A stretch of DNA of 64,000 bases from an uncultured Clostridia bacterium (GCA_934162255.1 CAKPIG010000003.1:94893-158892), one strand, 5' to 3'; shown: positions 8,744 to 18,838, counted from the stretch's first letter. The notes: generated by a model from the sequence alone, not told the origin. A program made the numbers and translations.

Positions 8744-8800
8744 TAAATTAGAAAAACTTGTATAAAATAAAGCTATATGGCTTGTGAAAGGAAGATACAA

Positions 8801-11518
8801 ATGGAAGAAAAATATTTTAACAAAGATGTAGAAATAATAGAAAAAGAACTTGAAACAAATAAAAAAAATGGATTAAGCAAAGAAAAAATCGAAGAAAAAA
8901 CAAGAAAATATGGTTTCAATGAATTAAGAGAAAAGAAAAAAGATTCTATATTCAAAAAATTCATAGAGCAATTTAAAGACTTTTCAATAATTGTACTTAT
9001 AATAGCTGCAATAGTTTCAGGGGTGGTAGGCGTAGCACAAGGTGAAGGAATGACGGACACAATAATAATATTAATAGTTGTATTACTAAATGCAGTTATA
9101 GGTGTAGCACAAGAAAGTAAAGCAGAAAAATCATTAGAAGCCTTAAGAAAACTAAGTAGTCATGCTGCAAAAGTAATAAGAGATGGAAAGGAAATAGTAA
9201 TACCTGCAAGAGAGCTTGTGCCAGGAGATTTGGTAATACTAGAAACAGGAGATTATGTGTCAGCTGACTTAAGAATAATAGAATCAGTAAACTTAAAAGC
9301 ACAGGAGGCATCTCTTACAGGAGAATCAGTTCCAGTAGAAAAAATATCAGAAGTAATAAATGAAAATGAAGTCAGCATCGGAGACAGAAAAAATATGTTA
9401 TTTTCATCAAGTCTAATAACATATGGTAGAGGAAAAGCAATAGTAGTAAAAACAGGAATGAATACAGAAGTTGGAAAAATTGCAGGAATGATGAATGAAA
9501 CTGAAAAGCAAGAAACACCACTTCAAAAAAGACTAAATAGTTTAGGTAAAACTCTAGGAATTGCAGCATTGGTAATATGTGCAGTAATATTTGTGATAGG
9601 TTTATTACAAGGAAAAAATGTAATAGATATGTTTATGACAGCTGTTTCACTTGCAGTTGCAGTAATACCTGAAGGACTTGTTGCAGTATCAACAATAGTG
9701 TTAGCAATTGGCGTTCAAAAAATGGTAAAAAAGAATGCAATAGTCAAAAAATTGCCAGCTGTTGAAACTCTAGGAAGTAGCACAGTAATTTGCTCAGATA
9801 AAACAGGAACATTAACACAAAACAAGATGACAGTTCAAAAAATATTTTGTAATGATGTTACAACGGATGTGGGTCAAGTAGAAACAAATTCAGATTTAGA
9901 AAAGCTTATATATAATTGCATGTTATGTAATGATGCGAGAATATTAGAAGACGGAAGCTTGGCAGGAGACCCAACAGAAACAGCATTAACAGATTTAGCC
10001 ATCAATTTAGAATATGAAGAATCAGTATATAGAAATAATTTGAGAGTAGAAGAAGTACCATTTGATTCTGAAAGAAAACTTATGACTACAATAAATGAGA
10101 ACAATGGAAAATACACAGTTTATACAAAAGGTGGATTAGATGAATTGCTTGCAATTTGTAGTTCTTATTTATTTAAAGGAGAAGTTAAATATAACTTAAA
10201 TGAATATGCAAGCTGGATAAGAGAAAATAATGAGAATATGGCAAAAGAAGCCTTAAGAGTACTTGCATTTGCATATAAAGAATTAGACCATATGCCATCA
10301 AAAGATGAAATGAAAGAAATCGAAAAAGATTTAACATTCATAGGAATGGTTGGCATGATTGACCCTCCAAGAGAAGAGGCAAAAAAAGCAGTAGAGAAGT
10401 GTAAAAGAGCTGGAATAAAAACAGTAATGATTACAGGTGACCACAAAATCACAGCTGTTGCAATTGCAAAAAAATTAGGAATACTAGAAAATGATGAAGA
10501 AGCATTAACAGGTAAAGAATTAGATAATATATCTGATGAAGAATTAGAAAAAAATATAAGAAAATATTCAGTTTATGCAAGAGTATCACCTGAACACAAA
10601 GTACGTATAGTTAAAGCATGGCAAAAAAATGGAGAAGTAGTTGCAATGACTGGAGATGGAGTAAATGATAGTCCAGCACTAAAAACATCAGATATAGGTT
10701 GTGCAATGGGAATGGTAGGAACAGAAGTAGCAAAAGAAGCTGCAGATGTAATATTAACAGATGATAATTTTGCAACTATAGTTTCAGCAGTTGAAGAAGG
10801 TAGAAGAATTTATGACAATATACTAAAAGTTATACAATTTCTAATATCATGCAATGTAGGAGAAGTTGTTGTATTACTTTTAGCAACACTAGGAGCACCA
10901 CTTATTTGTAAAATATTTGGAATATCAAATGTTGCAGCATTACAAGTCTTAATGCCAATTCATATTTTATGGATAAATCTGGTTACAGATACTTTTCCAG
11001 CATTAGCATTAGCATTCGACCCAGCCAATAAAGATATAATGAATAGAAAGTCAATAAAAAAAGATGAAGGAATTTTCACAAAAGGAAGAACATTCAGAAT
11101 TGTTTACCAAGGAATCATGATAGGAATTCTTACGCTTATAGCATTTTTGATTGGATTAGGAACTACAGATACAGCAATAAATGGACTTACATTAGAACAA
11201 ACTAAAATCGAAGTAGGGCAAACAATGGCATTTACAGTATTAGCATTTTCAGAATTAATACATGTATTCAATATAAGGGATAATAAAAATTCTATATTTA
11301 AAACAGGAATATTAGGAAATAACATATTAATATTAGCTGTATTAGCTTCTGCATTATTAATGGGTATTATCTTAATAATTCCATCACTAAGAGCAATTTT
11401 CAGTATACCTATATTGCCAGCAGGAAATATATTAGAAATAATATTACTTATAGTAGCACCAATAATTATTGTTGAGATTTTAAAATTGTTTAGAATAAAT
11501 ACAGTTAAAGGAGAATAG
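8801..11518 (+). CDS. P-type cation ATPase (Ca2+/Mn2+ exporter type)
   Basis: Membrane pump of the P2 (SERCA/PMCA-like) family, about 905 residues. Start taken at 8801 because GAAAGGAAG lies 6 bases upstream; an ATG at 8777 lacks a good site. Actuator LTGES (about residue 172), phosphorylation motif SDKTGTLTQ (Asp about 332) and hinge GDGVND (about 617) are intact. The M4 ion-site segment AVIPEGLVA and M6 NLVTDTFPALAL resemble Ca2+ pumps. The upstream Mn2+ riboswitch argues that it exports Mn2+, perhaps with Ca2+, as for the riboswitch-controlled P-type ATPases of lactic acid bacteria. Ends at a strong terminator. Confidence 0.92.
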   Translation: MEEKYFNKDVEIIEKELETNKKNGLSKEKIEEKTRKYGFNELREKKKDSIFKKFIEQFKDFSIIVLIIAAIVSGVVGVAQGEGMTDTIIILIVVLLNAVIGVAQESKAEKSLEALRKLSSHAAKVIRDGKEIVIPARELVPGDLVILETGDYVSADLRIIESVNLKAQEASLTGESVPVEKISEVINENEVSIGDRKNMLFSSSLITYGRGKAIVVKTGMNTEVGKIAGMMNETEKQETPLQKRLNSLGKTLGIAALVICAVIFVIGLLQGKNVIDMFMTAVSLAVAVIPEGLVAVSTIVLAIGVQKMVKKNAIVKKLPAVETLGSSTVICSDKTGTLTQNKMTVQKIFCNDVTTDVGQVETNSDLEKLIYNCMLCNDARILEDGSLAGDPTETALTDLAINLEYEESVYRNNLRVEEVPFDSERKLMTTINENNGKYTVYTKGGLDELLAICSSYLFKGEVKYNLNEYASWIRENNENMAKEALRVLAFAYKELDHMPSKDEMKEIEKDLTFIGMVGMIDPPREEAKKAVEKCKRAGIKTVMITGDHKITAVAIAKKLGILENDEEALTGKELDNISDEELEKNIRKYSVYARVSPEHKVRIVKAWQKNGEVVAMTGDGVNDSPALKTSDIGCAMGMVGTEVAKEAADVILTDDNFATIVSAVEEGRRIYDNILKVIQFLISCNVGEVVVLLLATLGAPLICKIFGISNVAALQVLMPIHILWINLVTDTFPALALAFDPANKDIMNRKSIKKDEGIFTKGRTFRIVYQGIMIGILTLIAFLIGLGTTDTAINGLTLEQTKIEVGQTMAFTVLAFSELIHVFNIRDNKNSIFKTGILGNNILILAVLASALLMGIILIIPSLRAIFSIPILPAGNILEIILLIVAPIIIVEILKLFRINTVKGE

Positions 11519-11540
11519 CAAAATCAGCTATTCTCTTTTT
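11511..11540 (+). terminator. ATPase gene terminator
   Basis: GAGAATAGC / GCTATTCTC hairpin followed by TTTTT; the stop codon is within the 5' arm. Confidence 0.85.
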
Positions 11541-11547
11541 ATATAAT

Positions 11548-12237
11548 TTATACATTATTAGAAGAATTTCCGCAAATTGCAGGAGGTTCTTTAAAAGATA
11601 AATACCAACTCAAACCATTATTATTTTGATTAATATAATTTAACCTTTCTTGTAAAAGTGGAAATGTTTTAGGTGAAGGCATTATCACAGGTTTTCCGGG
11701 AATCCAGTTTGCAGGAGTAACTGAAGAGCTACATTCAGAAATTTGTAATGCTTCAATAATTCTGATTATTTCGGGAATAAATCTACCTATGTTTAGAGGA
11801 TACACAAGTATTACTCTAATAATACCTTTATCATCTATAATATAAACATTTCTTACAGTTTCAGTAGAACTTATATCACTTGCAATCATTCCATACTTTC
11901 TGGCTATTGAGCCATTTCTATCTGCAATAATAGGAAAGGGTAAAACAATTCCAGTCATGCAGTAAATATCTTGCATCCATGCCAAATGTGAAGGATTACT
12001 ATCAATACTTAATCCTAATAGGCAAGTATTAAGTTTTTGAAAATAGGGGAAGGCCTTTGCAAATGCAATCATTTCAGTTGTACAGACAGGGGTAAAATCG
12101 CCTGGATGTGAAAAAAATACAAGCCATTTACCTTTAAAGTCATCTAACTTAACAGGACCATATGTAGATTCTGCAGTAAAATCTGGAGCAGGTTGACCTA
12201 TTTTTACATTTCCATTCATTAATAATTCATAGTCCAT
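11548..12237 (-). CDS. Peroxiredoxin, Prx6-like
   Basis: Thiol peroxidase reducing H2O2 or organic peroxides in the cytosol. 229 residues from MDYELLMNG, chosen because AAAGGAG lies 9 bases before it; the open frame extends further upstream without an RBS. The active-site motif PGDFTPVCTTE places the peroxidatic Cys at residue 52. TPANWIPG in the C-terminal part is typical of the Prx6/archaeal type. Cysteines at the C-terminus (SECSSS, AICGNS) could act as resolving residues. Monocistronic, convergent with the ATPase gene, and just downstream of the adhesin on the same strand but separated by a terminator. Confidence 0.9.
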   Translation of the reverse strand: MDYELLMNGNVKIGQPAPDFTAESTYGPVKLDDFKGKWLVFFSHPGDFTPVCTTEMIAFAKAFPYFQKLNTCLLGLSIDSNPSHLAWMQDIYCMTGIVLPFPIIADRNGSIARKYGMIASDISSTETVRNVYIIDDKGIIRVILVYPLNIGRFIPEIIRIIEALQISECSSSVTPANWIPGKPVIMPSPKTFPLLQERLNYINQNNNGLSWYLSFKEPPAICGNSSNNV

Positions 12238-12296
12238 ATAAAAAACTCCTTTCATTATATTGTATTTTAGAAAAGAGTTTTTGTTACTTTTACAAA

Positions 12297-12328
12297 AGAA
12301 AAAGGTGTAGCAAGAAGCCACACCCTTT
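12297..12328 (-). terminator. Adhesin gene terminator
   Basis: On the minus strand AAGGGTGTGGC pairs with GCTACACCTTT (loop TTCTT, G-U pairs allowed), followed by TTCTTTTG. It separates the surface-protein gene from the peroxiredoxin gene. Confidence 0.75.
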
Positions 12329-12338
12329 CTTTAGTCAA

Positions 12339-14681
12339 TTAGCGATGATATTTCTTTTTCGTAGATGCTAAAATTAATAAGCAACCAGAAAGAGAGAGTA
12401 AGCAGATAGCAAATAATAAAGTACTATCTGTTTCATCGCCAGTCTTCGGAGTTAATACAGAAGCAGCCTTGATAGGTGTACTTGAAGTTACAACTTCTTC
12501 TTCATGATGAGAATGATTATCATCACTCTTGGAAGGTTCTTCAGGTTTTACCTCCGGCTTTTTGTCCGGATCTTTAGGCGGATCAGGTTTCTTTGGATCT
12601 TCGGGCTTAGGGCCGTCAGGATCTTTTTTACCTCCATCATCCTTTTTAACATTGGTAATTTCAATAGTTGTGATATCCTTTGCAGAAATTGTAAAGGAAA
12701 TATCTTCGGAAAGCTTTTCGTAACCATCAGGAGAAGAGATTTCTCTTAAATAGTACTGAATGTCTTTCTTTTCCCATGTTCTTGTTTCTTTATTGTAAAC
12801 ATAGTAATGAGAAATGATATATTTTACTTCACAACTACCATTTTCGGTTACCAATGCTGCAGCCTTAGATTCATCAGTGGTGAAATAGCCTTTGCCATTT
12901 TCATCCAGAGCGTAATAATAAGTTACTTTGTTTTCAGAACCATCTTCTGCAATTTCTACTTTATAATAGTAGAGATTAAATGTTGCAGGAGTAGTAATTA
13001 GTTCACCAGTTTCACTATCAACTTTGTTAATAGTAATATCACCATCGATCTGCTCCAATGTGATTGCATTATACCATGAGAGCTCATAATACTGATAGGA
13101 ATTGTTAGTCCAAGGACCATCAATTCCAAATACCATGGACAGAGCAAGTTTGCTTGCATCTTCCTTAGTAAGCCCAGCAGAAGTAGCCTGCATTAACCAA
13201 TCATTAACCTGACTCCAGATACCGTTGGTATCATCCATATAGTCTTTAACACCAATGCCCCAATTGTGCCAAGCACTACCATTTTTGATGAAATCTTCCT
13301 GTGTACTCTTGTCACCAAAAGCGAAATTAAGAAGTTCATCATAGAAGAACTTGTAACTTGAAGTAGCAAGTTCTTCTTCAGGCCACTTGAACTGAATCTT
13401 AAAATTACCATTACCCAAATCTTTAATAATAGCAATGCTATTTAAATTAGGATAATTATTTTTTAAGTCGTCAAGTTTAGTACTTGAAACAATGTACTGA
13501 TGATCAGCTAAGCCACCTTGCATATTCATGATTTTCTCAGGGTGTTCAGAATAGAGCTCTTCAAAAGATGAATAGGTAGTTCCAAGCTGGTTATTATAAT
13601 AACTTAACATATAGTCAGTTAATGCATTTTCACCAGTGAAACCTTTCTGTTCGAGATAACCGTAAATATTTGAAACCATATCTACAGTAATCCTTGAAGA
13701 GGATGTAACCCCGAAAAGTTCCTGAATAGGCTTACTCTTTGAAAGAGCGCCAACATAATCCCAGGGTAATGTATTTCCATCAAATCCTTCAAAATCTGAA
13801 AGATCTTCACTATCTCTATCTGATGTGTCAGTTGTTTCGAGAACAAAAGAGCCATTCTTATATACATAAGTATGACCATTTGAAGTCGTGATTTCGATAT
13901 CGATAGGATTGGAATCGCTAGGGAGCAGAGGATAAGATCCATCTTTTCCAGTCTGTTCTTTGAAATACTGGTTCATGGCCTGAATTACTTCTGATAAGTC
14001 AATTACTAAGTCACCTTCAGCATCTTCAGAGATGTTATAATAAATCTTGAAGACACCATCTTCTAAAGTTGTATCATAAATTGATGAAACACCTTTTGAA
14101 GTGGTAGGTTGAGACTTCTCAGCAATTGCAGGTGTTGAGTTTTCTGCAGGTGTAGGAGCATTCAATAATGCGGGAACATTAGCTTCAGCGTTTTCAGTTA
14201 CATCGTCAGTGGTAGAGTTGAGAGCAGAATTAATTTCAATGTCAGTAATCTCTTCAACTGGTTCTTCTACAACTTCAGGTTTAGACTCTGAGTTTGAATC
14301 TTCAATAACTTCTGAAGAATTTTCAACTACTTCTCCACTTGTATTTTCTACAGGTTTTGTAATAGGAAGTTCAGAGTCTTCGTTAACGGGTTCCGGCTTG
14401 AATGAGTCATCGGTGGCAGGTTCAGGAGAAGCAACTTCAATTACATCTGGTGTGGATACATCAATTGTAATTGATTCTGAAGAACTATTAACAGGCTCAG
14501 AAGGTGTTTCAGAAACTGACTCGGAAACCGACTCAGATACTGATTCAGAAACTGTTACAGCTTCAGATAAATCTTCTGCGTGAGTTGTCATAGGCTGAAG
14601 TGAGGAGCCTAACATGGCAACTGTTAATAAAGTTACGATTGGTTTTAAAAACCGTTTTCTCTTTTCCTTGCCTTTCTTCAT
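12339..14681 (-). CDS. Cell-wall-anchored surface protein with SpaA-type domain
   Basis: 780 residues, secreted and probably sortase-attached. Basic start and hydrophobic core end in THAED (signal peptide, cleavage near residue 36). Next comes a Ser/Glu/Val low-complexity stretch (SVSE repeats), then a region of about 350 residues with no recognised fold. Residues about 545-680 form a SpaA/Cna-like prealbumin domain (ITINKVDSETGE ... YLREISSPDGYEKL). A Pro/Lys-rich wall-spanning segment is followed by sorting signal LTPKTG (about 742), a hydrophobic helix and KKKYHR. TPKTG replaces the usual LPXTG. No sortase is in the window. Composition is strongly foreign (29 of 60 bases G or C in 13141-13200). 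Confidence 0.88.
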   Translation of the reverse strand: MKKGKEKRKRFLKPIVTLLTVAMLGSSLQPMTTHAEDLSEAVTVSESVSESVSESVSETPSEPVNSSSESITIDVSTPDVIEVASPEPATDDSFKPEPVNEDSELPITKPVENTSGEVVENSSEVIEDSNSESKPEVVEEPVEEITDIEINSALNSTTDDVTENAEANVPALLNAPTPAENSTPAIAEKSQPTTSKGVSSIYDTTLEDGVFKIYYNISEDAEGDLVIDLSEVIQAMNQYFKEQTGKDGSYPLLPSDSNPIDIEITTSNGHTYVYKNGSFVLETTDTSDRDSEDLSDFEGFDGNTLPWDYVGALSKSKPIQELFGVTSSSRITVDMVSNIYGYLEQKGFTGENALTDYMLSYYNNQLGTTYSSFEELYSEHPEKIMNMQGGLADHQYIVSSTKLDDLKNNYPNLNSIAIIKDLGNGNFKIQFKWPEEELATSSYKFFYDELLNFAFGDKSTQEDFIKNGSAWHNWGIGVKDYMDDTNGIWSQVNDWLMQATSAGLTKEDASKLALSMVFGIDGPWTNNSYQYYELSWYNAITLEQIDGDITINKVDSETGELITTPATFNLYYYKVEIAEDGSENKVTYYYALDENGKGYFTTDESKAAALVTENGSCEVKYIISHYYVYNKETRTWEKKDIQYYLREISSPDGYEKLSEDISFTISAKDITTIEITNVKKDDGGKKDPDGPKPEDPKKPDPPKDPDKKPEVKPEEPSKSDDNHSHHEEEVVTSSTPIKAASVLTPKTGDETDSTLLFAICLLSLSGCLLILASTKKKYHR

Positions 14682-14747
14682 TGTAAAACCTCCTTTTTGA
14701 CTAAAAAATTTTCAAGGTACGAGTGCATTACTACACTTTACACGACT

Positions 14748-14776
14748 ATTTTACTACAGAAAACAAAATATGTCAA
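14748..14776 (-). promoter_or_regulatory. Adhesin promoter
   Basis: On the minus strand: TTGACA (14771-14776), 17-base spacer, TAAAAT (14748-14753). RBS AAAGGAGG precedes the start codon. Confidence 0.75.
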
Positions 14777-14836
14777 ATATTTCCAGCATTTTTTGTATGA
14801 AAATGTAAATTTTTTGTGAACGTTTTATAAAATCAC

Positions 14837-14865
14837 TTGACTTTTTTGGGGTAAAATACTAAAAT
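14837..14865 (+). promoter_or_regulatory. ABC exporter operon promoter
   Basis: TTGACT (14837-14842), 17-base spacer, TAAAAT (14860-14865), about 45 bases before the first exporter gene. Confidence 0.75.
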
Positions 14866-14911
14866 ATAAAAATTAGGCGAACAAATGTTGAATATATGAA
14901 GGAGGAAAATA

Positions 14912-16678
14912 ATGTTAAAATTATTAAAAAACTTTAGCAAAAAAGAATGGCTTTGTGCTATCATCTGCTTTATTTTAGTTTTTTCACAAGTATGGCTAGA
15001 ATTAAAAATGCCAGATTATATGTCAGAAATAACAAAATTAGTTCAAACTGAAGGAAGTTCAATGAAAGATATACTAATAAATGGTGGGTATATGTTAGCA
15101 TGTGCGTTTGGAAGTTTGATTGCAGCAATAATAACAGGATATATAACATCTAAATTATCATCAAATTTTGCTAAAAACATAAGAAAGAAAATATTTAAAA
15201 AAGTAGAAGATTTAAGTATGCAAGAAGTAAAACAATTTTCTACAAGTAGTTTAATTACAAGAACTACAAATGATGTAACTCAAATTGAAATGCTTGTAGC
15301 TATGGGATTACAACTTTTAATAAAAGCACCTATAACTGCAGTATGGGCTGTAACAAAAATTTTAAACAAAAGCTGGCAATGGAGTACAATCACAGGTATA
15401 GCAGTTGTAATACTATTATCTGTAATAATAACAATAATGTTAATTGTATTACCAAGATTTAAGAGAGTTCAAAAATTAATAGATAAATTAAATGGAGTAA
15501 CTCGTGAAAATCTTACAGGTATAAGAGTTGTAAGAGCATTTAATGCAGAAAAATATCAAGAAGATAAATTTGAGGAAGCAAATAATAACTTAACAAACCA
15601 ACAATTATTTAATCAAAGAGTATTTGCAGTTATGCAACCAGTAATGTATTTAATAATGTATGGTGTTACACTTTCAATATACTTTATGGGAGCTTATTTA
15701 ATAAGAGATGCAATGATGGCAGATAAAATAACACTATTTGGAAATATGGTTGTATTTAGTTCATATGCTATGCAAGTAATTATGGCATTTTTAATGCTTG
15801 CTATGATATTTATGATGTTACCAAGAGCACAAGTATCAGCTAATCGTATAAATGAAGTGCTAGAAACAGAAATAAGTATAAAAGACGGAAATAAATCTGA
15901 TAATTCAGTAGAAGTAGAAACTGGAACAGTTGAATTCAAAAATGTATCATTCAAATATCCAGATGCAGATGAATATTTATTAAAAGACATATCTTTTAAA
16001 GCAAACAAAGGAGAAACTGTTGCATTTATAGGCTCAACAGGAAGTGGAAAATCAACATTAATAAATTTAGTACCTAGATTTTATGATGCAACAGAAGGAG
16101 AAGTTCTTGTTGATGGAATAAATGTAAAAGAATATACACAAGAATACTTACATAACAAAATAGGATATGTACCTCAAAAAGCTGTAATGTTTGATGGAAC
16201 AGTATCTACAAATGTTGCATATGGAGATAATGGCAAAGAAAAACCTGAAAAAGAAAAAATAAAAAAAGCGATTGAAGTTGCACAAGGAAAAGACTTTGTA
16301 GAAAAAATGGATAATCAATATGATGCACATATAGCACAAGGTGGAACAAATGTATCTGGTGGACAAAAACAAAGGTTAGCAATAGCAAGAGCAATAGCAA
16401 GAAATCCTGAAATATACATTTTTGATGATAGTTTTTCAGCATTAGATTATAAAACAGATAGTGTATTAAGAAAAGAATTAAAAAAATACACAAAAGATGC
16501 AACATCATTAATAGTCGCTCAAAGAATAGGAACTATTATGAATGCAGATCAAATAATTGTATTAGATGAAGGAAAAATTGCAGGAAAAGGAACACATAAA
16601 GAATTATTAAAAAATTGTGAAGTGTATAAGCAAATTGCATTATCACAATTATCAAAGGAGGAATTAGACAATGAGTAA
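14912..16678 (+). CDS. ABC exporter subunit with degenerate ATPase site
   Basis: 588-residue half-transporter: six-helix membrane domain (about 15-300), then a nucleotide-binding domain. Walker A GSTGSGKST and signature VSGGQKQR are good, but after Walker B (IYIFDDSFSALD) the catalytic Glu is Asp, and the switch His is Gln (VAQRIGT). Such changes mark the non-canonical site of heterodimeric exporters (BmrC/D, TM287/288 type). RBS GGAGG. The next gene starts inside its last 8 bases. Substrate unknown; drug or lipid export is typical of the group. Confidence 0.93.
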   Translation: MLKLLKNFSKKEWLCAIICFILVFSQVWLELKMPDYMSEITKLVQTEGSSMKDILINGGYMLACAFGSLIAAIITGYITSKLSSNFAKNIRKKIFKKVEDLSMQEVKQFSTSSLITRTTNDVTQIEMLVAMGLQLLIKAPITAVWAVTKILNKSWQWSTITGIAVVILLSVIITIMLIVLPRFKRVQKLIDKLNGVTRENLTGIRVVRAFNAEKYQEDKFEEANNNLTNQQLFNQRVFAVMQPVMYLIMYGVTLSIYFMGAYLIRDAMMADKITLFGNMVVFSSYAMQVIMAFLMLAMIFMMLPRAQVSANRINEVLETEISIKDGNKSDNSVEVETGTVEFKNVSFKYPDADEYLLKDISFKANKGETVAFIGSTGSGKSTLINLVPRFYDATEGEVLVDGINVKEYTQEYLHNKIGYVPQKAVMFDGTVSTNVAYGDNGKEKPEKEKIKKAIEVAQGKDFVEKMDNQYDAHIAQGGTNVSGGQKQRLAIARAIARNPEIYIFDDSFSALDYKTDSVLRKELKKYTKDATSLIVAQRIGTIMNADQIIVLDEGKIAGKGTHKELLKNCEVYKQIALSQLSKEELDNE

Positions 16679-18722
16679 TGAAAACAAAATAAAAACTCCT
16701 AAAAAAATGCCAATGGGCAGACCTGGTAGTCCAATGAGTGGTGCCAGAGAAAAAGCAAAAGATTTTAAAGGTGCAATAAAAAGATTATTTAAAGAATTAG
16801 AAAAATTTAGAATTGCTATATTGATATCATTAATATTATCAATAATAGGAGCAGTATTATCTATTTTTGCCCCAAATCAATTATCAAAAGTAACTGATGA
16901 AATTCAAAAAGGATTAGTTGTAAATAAAGATAATTTGCAACAATTAATAACAAATATTCAATTAGAATCAGCTCAGGGACAATTTACAGATATCGAAATT
17001 GATAATACTGTAATTTCTGTAGAAGACCAATATAAATGTATGCAAATAATGAGCAGCATAAGTGATCAATCTGATGTAAATGAAATTTACAAGAAAATAG
17101 ATGAAATGCCTGAAAGTGTTCAAAAAATTGTAAAACCAATAATGGATATTGATGCAATAAAGAAAATTGTATATTTCTTAATAGGTTTATATTTATTTAG
17201 TGCATTATGTACATTTATCCAATCATTAGCTATGACAAATGTTGCAAATAATTTTGCGAGAAATTTGAGAAGTAGGATTTCTGAAAAAATAAATAAACTA
17301 CCATTAAGTTATTTTGACAAACATCAATCAGGAGATACTCTCTCAAGAGTAACAAATGATGTTGATACAATTGCACAAACAATGAATCAATCATTAGGAA
17401 GTTTAGTAAGTAATATAACATTATTTTTAGGTTCAATAATAATGATGTTTTATACAAACTGGATAATGGCAATAACAGCTATAGTATCAAGCTTACTAGG
17501 CTTTGGAGGAATGTTTGCAATATTAGGAAGATCTCAAAAATACTTTATTGCAAAGCAAGAAGAATTAGGTAAATTAAATGGTCATATAGAAGAAATATAC
17601 TCAGGTTTGAATGTTGTAAAAGCATATAATGGAAAAAAAGAATCTGATATTAAATTTGATTCATTAAATGCAAAAGTATGCACAGCAAACCAAAAGAGTC
17701 AATTTTTATCAGGAATTATGCAACCATTAATGGGCTTTATAGGAAACTTTGGATATGTTGCTGTATGTGTTGTAGGAGCATTGCTTGCTACTAATGATAT
17801 GATTTCATTTGGAGTAATAGTAGCATTTATAACATATGTAAGATTATTTACAAACCCATTATCACAAATAGCACAAAGTTTAACATCACTACAATCAACT
17901 GCAGCTGCAAGTGAAAGAGTATTTGAATTTATAGATGAAAAAGAAATGCCAGAAGAATCAGAAATAACAAAAACACTTGATAAAAATCAAGTTAAAGGAA
18001 ATATTGAATTTGATAATGTAGTATTTAAATATGATGATAATGATAATCCTACAATAAAGAACTTTACTGCAAAGGCAAAAGCTGGACAAAAAATAGCAAT
18101 TGTTGGTCCAACAGGTGCAGGAAAAACAACAATGGTTAATCTTTTAATGAAATTTTATGATATAGATTCCGGAGATATTAAAATAGATGGGATATCAACA
18201 AAAGAACTTTCTAGAGAAAATATTCACAGTCTATTTACAATGGTTCTTCAAGACACATGGTTATTTGATGGAACTGTAAAAGAAAATATAGTATATAATC
18301 AAGAAAATGTTTCTGATGAAAAAGTAAAAGAAGTTTGTAAAGAAGTAGGATTACATCATTTTATTCAAACATTACCACATGGATATGATTCTGAACTAAA
18401 TGAAAATGATAGTGTATCAGCTGGACAAAGGCAATTACTTACAATAGTAAGAGGAATGATTCAAGATGCGCCATTTTTAATACTTGATGAAGCAACATCT
18501 AATGTAGATACAAGAACAGAAGAGCTTGTTCAAAAAGCAATGGATAAACTTACAGAGGGAAGAACATCATTTATAATTGCACATAGACTTTCAACAATAA
18601 AAAATGCGGACTTGATTCTTGTAATGAAAGAAGGAAATATTATTGAACAAGGAAATCATGAAGAATTAATGAGCAAAAATGGAGCATATGCAGAATTATA
18701 TAATTCTCAATTTGAACTATAA
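16671..18722 (+). CDS. ABC exporter subunit with canonical ATPase site
   Basis: 683-residue partner of the preceding half-transporter. An N-terminal cytosolic extension rich in Lys/Pro, then TM1, a long insert (about residues 75-155, extracellular in homologues), further helices and the ATPase domain. Walker A GPTGAGKTT, signature VSAGQRQL, Walker B LILDEATSNVD with catalytic Glu, and switch His in IIAHRLSTI are all intact. It overlaps the upstream gene by 8 bases with AAAGGAGG inside that gene, so the two are coupled and should form one heterodimer. Followed by a terminator. Confidence 0.94.
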   Translation: MSNENKIKTPKKMPMGRPGSPMSGAREKAKDFKGAIKRLFKELEKFRIAILISLILSIIGAVLSIFAPNQLSKVTDEIQKGLVVNKDNLQQLITNIQLESAQGQFTDIEIDNTVISVEDQYKCMQIMSSISDQSDVNEIYKKIDEMPESVQKIVKPIMDIDAIKKIVYFLIGLYLFSALCTFIQSLAMTNVANNFARNLRSRISEKINKLPLSYFDKHQSGDTLSRVTNDVDTIAQTMNQSLGSLVSNITLFLGSIIMMFYTNWIMAITAIVSSLLGFGGMFAILGRSQKYFIAKQEELGKLNGHIEEIYSGLNVVKAYNGKKESDIKFDSLNAKVCTANQKSQFLSGIMQPLMGFIGNFGYVAVCVVGALLATNDMISFGVIVAFITYVRLFTNPLSQIAQSLTSLQSTAAASERVFEFIDEKEMPEESEITKTLDKNQVKGNIEFDNVVFKYDDNDNPTIKNFTAKAKAGQKIAIVGPTGAGKTTMVNLLMKFYDIDSGDIKIDGISTKELSRENIHSLFTMVLQDTWLFDGTVKENIVYNQENVSDEKVKEVCKEVGLHHFIQTLPHGYDSELNENDSVSAGQRQLLTIVRGMIQDAPFLILDEATSNVDTRTEELVQKAMDKLTEGRTSFIIAHRLSTIKNADLILVMKEGNIIEQGNHEELMSKNGAYAELYNSQFEL

Positions 18723-18730
18723 AATAGGAA

Positions 18731-18775
18731 ATAAACTAGTAGTGAATAAAAAATTCATTATTAGTTTATTTTTTT
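18731..18775 (+). terminator. ABC exporter operon terminator
   Basis: AAACTAGTAGTGAAT pairs with ATTCATTATTAGTTT around an AAAA loop, followed by ATTTTTTT. Confidence 0.85.
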
Positions 18776-18838
18776 CTAATATATTGGACAAAATAAAAAT
18801 AATGTGATATATTATCGAAAAAAGAAGGAGGAAATTGT

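Noticed and set aside
14209..14583. 124-codon plus-strand ORF of Ser/Thr/Glu type
   Set aside because: Antisense to the low-complexity part of the adhesin gene; repeats on one strand create repeats on the other.
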